A stretch of DNA of 64,000 nucleotides from DASVEG01 sp035540495 (lineage in GTDB: Bacteria; Actinomycetota; Acidimicrobiia; Acidimicrobiales; CADCTF01), in NCBI GenBank assembly GCA_035540495.1, contig DATLGL010000024.1, forward strand, positions 3,234-67,233, given 5' to 3'. How positions within the stretch are numbered: the first letter of the stretch is position 1; each line of letters opens with the position of its first letter. Shown here in pieces: positions 24,511-32,541 of the stretch. A program made the position numbers and the translations under genes. The notes beneath the pieces are model-generated. The model did not search any database, was not told the DNA's origin, and saw only the letters and a program-made list of their open reading frames with translations.

Positions 24511-25431
24511 TCACCCCGCGACGAGGTCGCGCAAGAGGTTCTTCGTGCGATCGCGAGACGCACGGCGGTCGTCGCCGACGGGGAAGATCGCGGCCCAGAT
24601 GTCGGTGGCGCCGGCAGCGGCGAGCGCCTCGAGCTCGGCCGCCACGGCCGCTTCGTTGCCGACGATCGCGGCATCGGCGGGCGACGAGATGCCGCCGCGG
24701 GCGAGGATCCGCTGGTAGTTGGGGAGCATCCCGTAGCCGGCGAACTGCTCGGCGGCGGCCTGTCGCCCGGCGTCGACGTCGTCGGTCACGGCGACCGGTA
24801 ACCCGACGATCACGCGAGGAGCAGGACGACCGGCCTCGCTGGCAGCCGCGTTGATCTTCGGCGCGACGTGCGACTCGATCGCCCGGCGGTTCGCCATCCA
24901 CGTGATCGTTCCGTCGGCCAGTGAGCCCGCCGATCGCAGCGCCTTCGACGCGAGCGCGGCGACCACGACCGGAACCGGCGCGTCGGGCCGCATGCGCAGC
25001 TCGGCGCGTGCGGTGTACTCGCCGCCCTCGAACGCGACCTTTCCTTCGGTCAGCATCGGCCCGAGCACCTCGAGGTACTCGCGCAGGTGCTCGGCGTTGC
25101 GGTCGTAGTCGAGCCCGTAGGTCATCTCGATGGCAGGTCGGTGGGAGACGCCGATGCCGAGGGTGAAGCGCCCGCCGCCGACCGCCATCGCGACCGCGCT
25201 CGCCTGCTGGGCCATCAGCACGGGGTGGCGGGGGTAGGTCTGGACGATCGACGTGCCGAGCTCGATGGTCGACGTCGCGCGGCCGAGCACGGGCAGCAGG
25301 ACCAACGGGTCGGTGCCGATCGCTCCGGCGTACCACATGCTCGTGAAGCCGTCCGCTTCCGCCTCGACGACCTGGTCGACCATGCGGTCGACGTTCGCCG
25401 CACCACCACTGAGTCCGATTCGCAACGCCAT
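24511..25431 (-). CDS. LLM-class (luciferase-like) F420-dependent oxidoreductase
   Basis: 306 residues with the TIM-barrel pattern of the bacterial luciferase family: GLSGGAANVDRMVDQVVEAEADG at the N-terminus, ELGTSIVQTYPRHPVLMAQQA, and GRFTLGIGVSHRP. Actinobacterial members of this type usually use coenzyme F420 to oxidise or reduce small substrates, so the organism probably makes F420; FMN use cannot be excluded. Start ATG 25431 has no ribosome site but a TAGGGT hexamer 6 bases upstream. Divergent from the MFS gene, 28 bases apart. Confidence 0.85.
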   Translation of the reverse strand: MALRIGLSGGAANVDRMVDQVVEAEADGFTSMWYAGAIGTDPLVLLPVLGRATSTIELGTSIVQTYPRHPVLMAQQASAVAMAVGGGRFTLGIGVSHRPAIEMTYGLDYDRNAEHLREYLEVLGPMLTEGKVAFEGGEYTARAELRMRPDAPVPVVVAALASKALRSAGSLADGTITWMANRRAIESHVAPKINAAASEAGRPAPRVIVGLPVAVTDDVDAGRQAAAEQFAGYGMLPNYQRILARGGISSPADAAIVGNEAAVAAELEALAAAGATDIWAAIFPVGDDRRASRDRTKNLLRDLVAG

Positions 25432-25437
25432 CCGCCA

Positions 25438-25447
25438 ACCCTAGGAT
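25438..25447. promoter_or_regulatory. Overlapping divergent -10 hexamers around CCTAGG
   Basis: In the 28 bases between divergent genes, TAGGGT on the minus strand (25443 to 25438) and TAGGAT on the plus strand (25442-25447) share the CTAG core of a CCTAGG palindrome. They lie 6 and 12 bases before the respective ATGs. The arrangement fits a symmetric bidirectional promoter. Confidence 0.45.
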
Positions 25448-25459
25448 TCGACGCCACCC

Positions 25460-26803
25460 ATGCGACGACTGCCGTTCCTGCGGCCACGCGAACCGAACCT
25501 CGAGGAGACGGAAGACGCCGTCCTCGAAGGGGACGTCCCGTACGCGGCAGGCAGCGCTCGTGCTGCCCTCGCGCACCGTCCGTTCCGCCTCGTGTGGATG
25601 GGGTCGATGGCCTCGAACATCGGCACGTGGATGCAGAACGTCGCCTTGGGTGCCTTCGCCTACGAGCTGACGAAGTCGTCGGGCTACGTGGCGATGCTCG
25701 GCTTCGCTCAGCTCGGGCCGCTGCTCGCGCTGTCGATCGTGGGCGGCCTGCTGGCCGACACCATCGACCGCCGCCTCCTGCTGGTCGCGTGCCAGGTCGA
25801 GCAGATGATCCTCTCCTTCGTGCTCGCCTTCGTGGTCGCGCAGGACGAGCCTTCACGCGGCGCGATCCTGGTCTGCGTCCTGGCGATCGGCATCGGCAAC
25901 GCGCTCAACGCACCGACGTTCTCCGCCGTGCTCCCCCAGCTCGTCGGCAAGCGCGACCTGGTGGGTGCGGTCTCGCTCCAGTCGGTGCAGCTGAACCTGT
26001 CGCGAGTCGTCGGTCCGGCCATAGGCGGGCTGGTGCTGCCGGTGATCGGCGCCGCGGGCGTGTTCGTCGTCAACGGCATCACGTACGTGTTCGCGATCGT
26101 CACGCTGCTGATGGTGTCGATCCCCCGGCCGTATCCGCAGCACGGCGAGCAGGGACTGCGCCGGCTCGTCGGCGGGTTCGCCGTCGCTCGTCGTGACCGT
26201 CTCGTCCGCCGCTGCCTGCTGACGATCGCGTCGATCTCGTTCTTCTGCCTGCCGTTCATCGGGCTCATGCCGGTGCTGGCATCGGAGAACCTCGGCATCG
26301 ACGTGAAGGGGACCGGCTACGGCGTGCTCTACGCGTGCTTCGGGCTGGGCGCGGCCGCGGGCGCGGTCGCCGTCGGCACCCTCCTCGTCGGGCGGAACAA
26401 GGCCAAGGCGGTTCGAGCGGGCCTCGTGATCTTCGCGGTGATGCTCGCGGTGTTCGGTCTGCTCCGGCAGCCGCTGCCCGCGTATCCGGTGGTGCTGCTC
26501 GTCGGCCTCTTCTACTTCGGGACCGTGACGTCGCTGTCGACGGTGCTCCAACAGCACCTGACCGAAGACGTGCGGGGGCGGGTGATGGCGCTGTGGATCA
26601 TGGGGTTCGGCGGCACCGTCCCGATCGGGTTGCTCGTGTTCGGGTGGGTAGCCGAGGCGACGTCGGTGACGACGGTCGTTCTCATCGGCGCTGCGGTCGC
26701 TCTGGTGTTGCCGCTACTGGCCGATGTGCGTGAGGGCGGGACCGGCGACGATCAGTCGGCCGCGACGGCGGGGATCCCGGGAGCGGCCGAGACGTCCGGC
26801 TGA
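25460..26803 (+). CDS. MFS transporter (MFS_3/enterobactin-exporter-like)
   Basis: 447 residues, about 12 hydrophobic helices. The N-terminus has a soluble head of 40 residues, then FRLVWMGSMASNIGTWMQNVALGAFAYELT, typical of the MFS_3 group, and the loop LADTIDRRLLLVACQ between helices 2 and 3. Likely a proton-coupled exporter of unknown substrate. ATG start. Its last 52 bases overlap the end of the convergent DHA2 transporter gene. Nothing in the context indicates the substrate. Confidence 0.87.
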   Translation: MRRLPFLRPREPNLEETEDAVLEGDVPYAAGSARAALAHRPFRLVWMGSMASNIGTWMQNVALGAFAYELTKSSGYVAMLGFAQLGPLLALSIVGGLLADTIDRRLLLVACQVEQMILSFVLAFVVAQDEPSRGAILVCVLAIGIGNALNAPTFSAVLPQLVGKRDLVGAVSLQSVQLNLSRVVGPAIGGLVLPVIGAAGVFVVNGITYVFAIVTLLMVSIPRPYPQHGEQGLRRLVGGFAVARRDRLVRRCLLTIASISFFCLPFIGLMPVLASENLGIDVKGTGYGVLYACFGLGAAAGAVAVGTLLVGRNKAKAVRAGLVIFAVMLAVFGLLRQPLPAYPVVLLVGLFYFGTVTSLSTVLQQHLTEDVRGRVMALWIMGFGGTVPIGLLVFGWVAEATSVTTVVLIGAAVALVLPLLADVREGGTGDDQSAATAGIPGAAETSG

Positions 26804-28173
26804 GGCGCAGCCAGCGGGCGGCGGTAGGCGACGAGCATCAACAGCCCGGCGCTCAGCGAGCACGCCGCCATCATCCCCCATGCGCGATCGAATGCCGCAG
26901 CCGGACCGACGCGATCGGCCGTGCCGAGGATCGCGACCGCGGTGGCGAAGCCGAGCGCGGCGCCGATCTGACGCACCGTCGCGTTGAACGCGCTGCCCAT
27001 CGCGAAGCGGGCCGGCGGGAGGAAGGCGTTCGCGGCGCTGCCGACGGTGGAGATCGTGAACCCGACCCCGACCCCGGTGAAGACGCTGGCGGGGAACAGG
27101 CGCGTCCAGTACTGCGGCTCGGGGCCCATGCCGACGACGAGCAGCACCATGCCGATGGCGAAGATCGCCGTCCCGGGGACGATCACGACCCGATGGCCGT
27201 AGCGATCGGCGAGCCGGCCCGCAGGTGCCGACGTCATGGCCGCGAAGAGCGGCCCGGGGGTCATCGCGAGCCCGGCGCCGAGGGTCGAGTACTGCCACAC
27301 GCCGACGAGGTACTGGACGTTGGTGAAGAGCATGGCGAAGAAGCCGAGCGAGAAGAGGAACGCGGCGAGGTTCGCCACGGTGAAGTAGCGCTCCTTGAGG
27401 AGCCCGAGGTCGAGGATCGGGTCGGTGCGCCGATGGCAGCGGAGGAGGAACAGCGGGAGGAGCGCCGCCGCGAGCACCAGCGCGGCGATCACCCGTGAGT
27501 CGTCGTAGCCCCAGTCGTCGCCCTGGACGATCGCGAGCGTGAGCATGCCAACGGCGCCGATGCCGAGAAACGACCCCAGCACATCGGGCATGCCCCGGGC
27601 GTTCTCGTCGCGTGATTCCTGCAGGATCGGCCGGCCGAAGATCCAGGTCGCGATGCAGAGCGGGACGTTGATGAAGAAGACGGCTCGCCAGCTGATGTTC
27701 TCGACGAGCACGCTGCCGAGGCTCGGGCCGGTCGCCGCGGCGATGCCGCCGACGGCTCCCCACACCCCGATCGCCGCCGAGCGTCGGTTCGGCGGGAACT
27801 CGGGCAGCACCAGCGCGAGTGAGCTCGGCATCACGAGCGCGCCGGCCAACGCCTGCAGGACGCGTGCGGCGATGAGCGTGCCGGGCGTCGGCGCGATCCC
27901 GCACAGCATCGACGCGACCGAGAAGCCGGTCAGGCCGATGAGGAAGATCCGTTTGCGGCCGAAGCGGTCGGCGAGGCGGCCGGCGGTGAGCAGCGCGGCG
28001 GCAAAGCCGATGTTGTAGCCGGACAGCGACCAGCTGAGGAACGTCCTCGACGTGCCCTCGAACTCCTCGAGGATCGTCGGGAAGGCGATGTTGACGACGG
28101 TGACGTCGAGCGACACCAGGTAGACGGCGACCGACGTCACCATCAGCACCTTCCACCCGCGCGCCATGGCCAT
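26752..28173 (-). CDS. MFS transporter, DHA2 (EmrB/QacA) family
   Basis: 473 residues with about 14 hydrophobic helices, the DHA2 drug:proton antiporter plan. Signatures: DVTVVNIAFPTI in helix 1, LLTAGRLADRFGRKRIFLIG (motif A), and the antiporter motif C-like GGIAAATGPSLGSVL in helix 5. Probably exports toxic compounds. ATG start 10 bases after the stop of the GAF/ATPase gene, so it is the last gene of the minus-strand run beginning at 35891. A second ATG two codons later is possible. Confidence 0.88.
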   Translation of the reverse strand: MAMARGWKVLMVTSVAVYLVSLDVTVVNIAFPTILEEFEGTSRTFLSWSLSGYNIGFAAALLTAGRLADRFGRKRIFLIGLTGFSVASMLCGIAPTPGTLIAARVLQALAGALVMPSSLALVLPEFPPNRRSAAIGVWGAVGGIAAATGPSLGSVLVENISWRAVFFINVPLCIATWIFGRPILQESRDENARGMPDVLGSFLGIGAVGMLTLAIVQGDDWGYDDSRVIAALVLAAALLPLFLLRCHRRTDPILDLGLLKERYFTVANLAAFLFSLGFFAMLFTNVQYLVGVWQYSTLGAGLAMTPGPLFAAMTSAPAGRLADRYGHRVVIVPGTAIFAIGMVLLVVGMGPEPQYWTRLFPASVFTGVGVGFTISTVGSAANAFLPPARFAMGSAFNATVRQIGAALGFATAVAILGTADRVGPAAAFDRAWGMMAACSLSAGLLMLVAYRRPLAAPQPDVSAAPGIPAVAAD

Positions 28174-28183
28174 CAGCCGTCGG

Positions 28184-29161
28184 TCATCGGCGGGGGATCG
28201 TGACCCGCACGGCCGCGCCCCCCACTGGCGTCTCCTCGAGCGACACCGCTCCGCCGAACGAATCGAGCAGCCGCCGGGCGATGGTCAGCCCGAGCCCGAG
28301 GCCCGGGTGAGACCCCGAGTCGTCGAGGCGGGCGAACGGCTCGAACACCCTCGGGCGGTCGCGCTCCGGAACCCCGCCCCCGCCGTCGGCGATGGTGAGC
28401 GTGGCGCTGTCGTCGTCGGCCTCCAGCACGATGCGCACCGGAGGGTCGCCGTGGAGGTGGCCGTTGTCGACGAGCTCCGTCAGCGCGCGGCGCAGGTGGC
28501 GTGCGTCGGCCAGCGCCGGAACCGACGCTGGGCCGCGCACGTCGGTCGCGCGGCCTTCGGCGGTGGTCGCCTCGGCGACGTCCCGGGCGACCTTGGCCAC
28601 GTCGACGAGCACCGCGGGTCGGGGCTCGACGAAGTCGACGCCAGCGGCATTCGCTAGGTGAACCAGCATCTGCTCGAGGTGGCGCTCGGGATTGGCGGCG
28701 CCGTCTCGACGCTCGACTTCGTAGAGTCGGGCCTCGGCCAGCGCGTCGGCGGCGTGCGCGCCGAAATCGGTCGCGGCTTGGAGGTCGTGCTCGGTGAACG
28801 AGTGGCCCGGACGCGCGTTGATGTTCAGCACGCCGAAGATGCGACCGCCGTGGACCAGCGGCACCGACATCGCGCTGTCGACCGGCTTCGACCGCTGGCC
28901 GGCGCGGCCGCTGACCAGGACCGGGTCGCACGTCTCGGCGACCTTGCCCGCGACACCTTCGCCGAACCGGACGCGAGCGCCGAGCGCGGCGGGGTTCTCC
29001 GGAGCGCACACCACCTCGAGCTCCTCCGGTGCCACGAGGAGCATCATTGAGCCGCCTTCTCCGAGAAGGAGTCGCCCGGCCGCGCTGAGGACGACGTCGA
29101 GCACCGCCTCGACCTGGAGGGGTGCAGCAGCGCCTTCTGAGGCGACGTCGTCGGCCGGCAT
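28184..29161 (-). CDS. GAF-domain ATPase resembling a histidine kinase without the phosphoacceptor domain
   Basis: About 325 residues. A GAF sensor domain (residues 20-160; GARVRFGEGVAGKVAETCDPVLV, AMSVPLVHGGRIFGVLNI) is followed by a GHKL ATPase domain with N box ELVDNGHLHGD, G1 DGGGGVPE and G2 GLGLGLTIARRL. The segment between them has no HisKA-type His-Glu-x-x motif, so autophosphorylation on His is doubtful. No transmembrane helix. Start uncertain: ATG 29161 is chosen; GTG 29179 lies just past the AddA-like stop. No response regulator is adjacent. Confidence 0.75.
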   Translation of the reverse strand: MPADDVASEGAAAPLQVEAVLDVVLSAAGRLLLGEGGSMMLLVAPEELEVVCAPENPAALGARVRFGEGVAGKVAETCDPVLVSGRAGQRSKPVDSAMSVPLVHGGRIFGVLNINARPGHSFTEHDLQAATDFGAHAADALAEARLYEVERRDGAANPERHLEQMLVHLANAAGVDFVEPRPAVLVDVAKVARDVAEATTAEGRATDVRGPASVPALADARHLRRALTELVDNGHLHGDPPVRIVLEADDDSATLTIADGGGGVPERDRPRVFEPFARLDDSGSHPGLGLGLTIARRLLDSFGGAVSLEETPVGGAAVRVTIPRR

Positions 29162-29187
29162 CGCCTCGGATGGTGGCACGAATGGCG

Positions 29188-32100
29188 CTACGGGCGCGTC
29201 ATCGGACGGCGAACCAGCGCTTCCACCTCGGCGATGGCCGCGGCGAGCTCGGCGGCTGAGAGCTCGACCTCGACCGCCCGGGTCGCGCCGGCGACTACGA
29301 GCACCGAGCGATGCACGACCAGCCCGGGCAGGGCTTCTCGAAGGGCGAGAGCGTACGCGCCGAGCTGGAGGCGGTAGCGCGCGACGAGGTCGGCGGCGCC
29401 CTTGTCGGGGTCGAGCGCGTCGGTCTTGAAGTCGACGATCACCAGCCCGGCGTCGTCCTCGTAGAGGAGGTCGAGGAACCCCTCGACGACGGTGCCCGCC
29501 CCGGCGGGATCGGCGGCGACGTACACCTCGCGCCACCGGCGCCGCGCGGTGCGCGCTGCTGCGACTGCGGGCGACGCGAGCACCGACCGCACCAGCGAGG
29601 CGATCTCCTCCTCGCGCCCAGCGAGGCCTTCGCGCGCGGCGGCTGCGCCGACGAGCACATCGAGGTCGCGTCGAGGATCGTCGAAGTCGACGCGCTCGAG
29701 CACCGCGTGCACGGCGCGGCCCCGAGCCGCGCCCGGGTGTGCCGAACGAGCGGCGTCCGCGTGTTCCGCGGCCCTGACGAGCGGGTCTTCGTCGAAGCCC
29801 GCGATGGGCTCCGCTCCGAGAGCCGACGCGGCCACCGACGCGGGTTGCGACGCCCGGTCGATCAGCGCCTCGTGTTCAGCCCGCCACACCTCGACGTCGA
29901 TCGACGCAGGAACGAGATCACGAGGCGGGTCGGGCGCCAGCGGGAGCACCGGCGGCAGCTCCGAGAGGTCGTGGAGCGCACCCGCGGCATCGGCTGCGCC
30001 GTGAAGCCGGGACGCGTGGCTCGGCTTGCCGTCGGCGCGGTGGTGCAGGCTCACCACGAGGTGGTCGCGAGCGCGGGTGCAGGCGACGTACAGGAGCCGG
30101 TCGGCCTCGTGCTGGTCGAGCATCTCGTCGGTGGCCTTGGCGTCGACGTAACCCGACGTGCGCCACCCGAGCGGCCACGCGCCGACCCGCACCTCGGGCG
30201 GAGCGGAGGAGTCGTGCCACAGCACGCTCGCCTCACGGTGAGGCTCGCCCTCCACCGACAGGCCGGCGACGATCACGATCGGGAACTCCCGCCCCTTCGC
30301 GGCGTGCACCGTGGTGATGCGCACCGCGAGGTGGTCGGACTCGGGCACGACCGTTTCGAGTGCGCGGGCTCGCTCCTCGGCCTGACGATCGGCCCAGTCG
30401 ACGAAGGCGCGAAGGGTCGCGCCGATGCCTCGATCGGCGAACGCCCTCGCCTGATCGACCACGAACCGGACCCGGTTCCACGACTCGCGGCGCCGTGGGC
30501 CTGCCATCGCGACCTCGAGCAACCGGAGGTCTCGCACCACGGTCTCGACGATCGCGGTGAACGACGTCGTCCAGCGGAGGTCTCGGAACCCGTCGATGCG
30601 ACGAAGAGCGACGGCGACGGGAGCGTCGTCGGCCAGCAACGCGAGATCCGGAGACGACCATCGCAGCCCGGCGGCGACGGCGTCGAGCAGGTCGCGATCG
30701 GTGCACGCGAGCGCCGGTGTCCGCAGCGCCGCGACCAGCGCGACCTGGTCACTCGGATCGTCGATCGCCCGGAGGATCGACAGCAGGTCGCGCGCCTCCT
30801 GGGTCGACCAGATCAGCGACCGGCTCTCGATGCGCGTCGCGATGCCGGCGGCGTCGAGCGCCCGCTCGATCGTCGGTAGGGCCGTGCGCGTGGGCAACAG
30901 GATGGCGATGTCGTCGAGCCTCGCCGGGCGCCACTGCTCCGCGTCAGCCCGCTTGTCGGCCACGAGCCACGGATCGTCGAGCACCCGCTGCACGACCTCG
31001 ACGATGTCGGCCGCTTCCCGCTCCCGAAGGGCGCCGACCGTCGTCTTCTCCGTCGTCGGCCCGCCGAACGTCACGACCGCTGGCCCGGCGTCGGCCCGCA
31101 TGTCGCGATCCGGCAGCAGGCGCGACCACGGGGCCTGCCCGTCGACGGGCGCGAGCAGCTCGGCGAACACCCGGTTCACCCAGGCGATGAGGGGCTCGAC
31201 GGACCGGAAGTTCCTCGCCAGGGGCACCAGGTCGCGTTGGAAGCGACCGCGCAGCGCTGAGTAGACGGCGATGTCGGCGCGGCGGAAGCGGTAGATCGAC
31301 TGCTTCGGATCGCCGACGAAGAACAGCTTCCCGGGAACGACGTCGCGATCGTCGGAGCCGAGGAGCATCGCGAGCTGCGCCTGGATCGGGTCGGTGTCCT
31401 GGAACTCGTCGATGAGCAGGTGGTCGTACGACGCCCGTACTGCGGCGAGCACCCGCGGCTTCCGTTCGAGGAGGTCGCGAGCGAGGACGAGCAGGTCGTG
31501 GAACTCGAGGCGGCCCGCGCGACGCCGCTCCGCGACACGATCGAGGACGAGGCCTCGGACCTCCTCGCACAGCACCGGCAGCAGCACCGAGCGCACGCCC
31601 GCGAGCACCTGCTGGCGCTGCTCCTCGAGTCGGGAGAGGAGCTCGGCGACGTCGGCCTTCGTCGGCCCGATCCAGTTGTTCTTCTGGCCGTTGCCGCAGT
31701 GGAGGTCGGGCGCGCCGACGAGCACCTCCAGCACTGCGAGGTCGTCGGCTGCACCGGACGACGATCGAGCGGCGGCGAGGCGCCGCGCGAAGGGTTCGAC
31801 GACATCGTCGAGGTGGATGAGCAGCTTGTCGTCAGCGGCGCGACATCCGCGGCGCGCAGCGGTTGCTTCGCCGGCGAGCGCCACCAGGCGATCGGCGTCG
31901 CCGACCATGGGTGGCAAACTGACGCCGCGCAGGCGGACCGGAGAGAACTCGGCGTCGAGCAGCAGGTCCCAGTGGTCGTGGAGCGCTCGTGCGAGCGCTC
32001 GCAGGTGACGCTCCTGGATGCCGAGCACCATCGCCGCGCCGAAGGTGGGCACGAGCACGGGATCGGACGCCAGCGAGTCGAAGAACGCGGCCCACGTCCG

Positions 32101-32541
32101 GTCGAAGGAGATGGTCGCCTCGATGTCGTCTAGCACCTCGACCACCGGCGGCAGACCGGCGTCGATCGCGTGGGCAGCGAGGATCCGTTGCGCGAACGCG
32201 TGGAGCGTGAGGAGCGGCGCGTCGTCGACGTCGTCGAGTGCCGCGTCGCAGTGCGGCCGCCCCTCGTCGGCGCGGTCTTCGAGCTCGGCCCGCACCCGCT
32301 CGCGCAGCTCGCCTGCCGCCGCTTCCGTGAAGGTGATCGCGGCGATCTTGGTGATCGGTGCTCCGCGCTCGACCAGCCCGCAGACGCGGTCGACGAGCGT
32401 GGAGGTCTTCCCGGCGCCGGCACCGGCTTCGACGAAGAACGTCCGGTCGAGCTCCTTCGACAGTCGCCGCCGCACGTCTTCGTCGGCTGCGACCGCCTTG
32501 GTCGTCGCGCGGGGCGCACCCGGCGATCTGCGCGTCGTCAC
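29188..32541 (-). CDS. AddA-like UvrD-family helicase-nuclease
   Basis: 1117 residues; DNA end-processing helicase/nuclease for recombinational repair. Helicase motifs seen in order: Walker A AGAGAGKTSTLV, Walker B DEFQDTDP, motif III GDPKQSIYRFRRAD, motif V TVHAAKGREFPIV, motif VI YVACTRARDHLVV. The C-terminus holds a PD-(D/E)XK nuclease (GFLDLLYEDD then IVDFKTD and a QLGAYALAL segment). Together with the overlapping AddB-like gene upstream it should form an AddAB/RecBCD-type enzyme. It differs from mycobacterial AdnAB in that only this subunit has a full helicase. Start overlaps the upstream stop by 4 bases. Confidence 0.9.
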   Translation of the reverse strand: MTTRRSPGAPRATTKAVAADEDVRRRLSKELDRTFFVEAGAGAGKTSTLVDRVCGLVERGAPITKIAAITFTEAAAGELRERVRAELEDRADEGRPHCDAALDDVDDAPLLTLHAFAQRILAAHAIDAGLPPVVEVLDDIEATISFDRTWAAFFDSLASDPVLVPTFGAAMVLGIQERHLRALARALHDHWDLLLDAEFSPVRLRGVSLPPMVGDADRLVALAGEATAARRGCRAADDKLLIHLDDVVEPFARRLAAARSSSGAADDLAVLEVLVGAPDLHCGNGQKNNWIGPTKADVAELLSRLEEQRQQVLAGVRSVLLPVLCEEVRGLVLDRVAERRRAGRLEFHDLLVLARDLLERKPRVLAAVRASYDHLLIDEFQDTDPIQAQLAMLLGSDDRDVVPGKLFFVGDPKQSIYRFRRADIAVYSALRGRFQRDLVPLARNFRSVEPLIAWVNRVFAELLAPVDGQAPWSRLLPDRDMRADAGPAVVTFGGPTTEKTTVGALREREAADIVEVVQRVLDDPWLVADKRADAEQWRPARLDDIAILLPTRTALPTIERALDAAGIATRIESRSLIWSTQEARDLLSILRAIDDPSDQVALVAALRTPALACTDRDLLDAVAAGLRWSSPDLALLADDAPVAVALRRIDGFRDLRWTTSFTAIVETVVRDLRLLEVAMAGPRRRESWNRVRFVVDQARAFADRGIGATLRAFVDWADRQAEERARALETVVPESDHLAVRITTVHAAKGREFPIVIVAGLSVEGEPHREASVLWHDSSAPPEVRVGAWPLGWRTSGYVDAKATDEMLDQHEADRLLYVACTRARDHLVVSLHHRADGKPSHASRLHGAADAAGALHDLSELPPVLPLAPDPPRDLVPASIDVEVWRAEHEALIDRASQPASVAASALGAEPIAGFDEDPLVRAAEHADAARSAHPGAARGRAVHAVLERVDFDDPRRDLDVLVGAAAAREGLAGREEEIASLVRSVLASPAVAAARTARRRWREVYVAADPAGAGTVVEGFLDLLYEDDAGLVIVDFKTDALDPDKGAADLVARYRLQLGAYALALREALPGLVVHRSVLVVAGATRAVEVELSAAELAAAIAEVEALVRRPMTRP

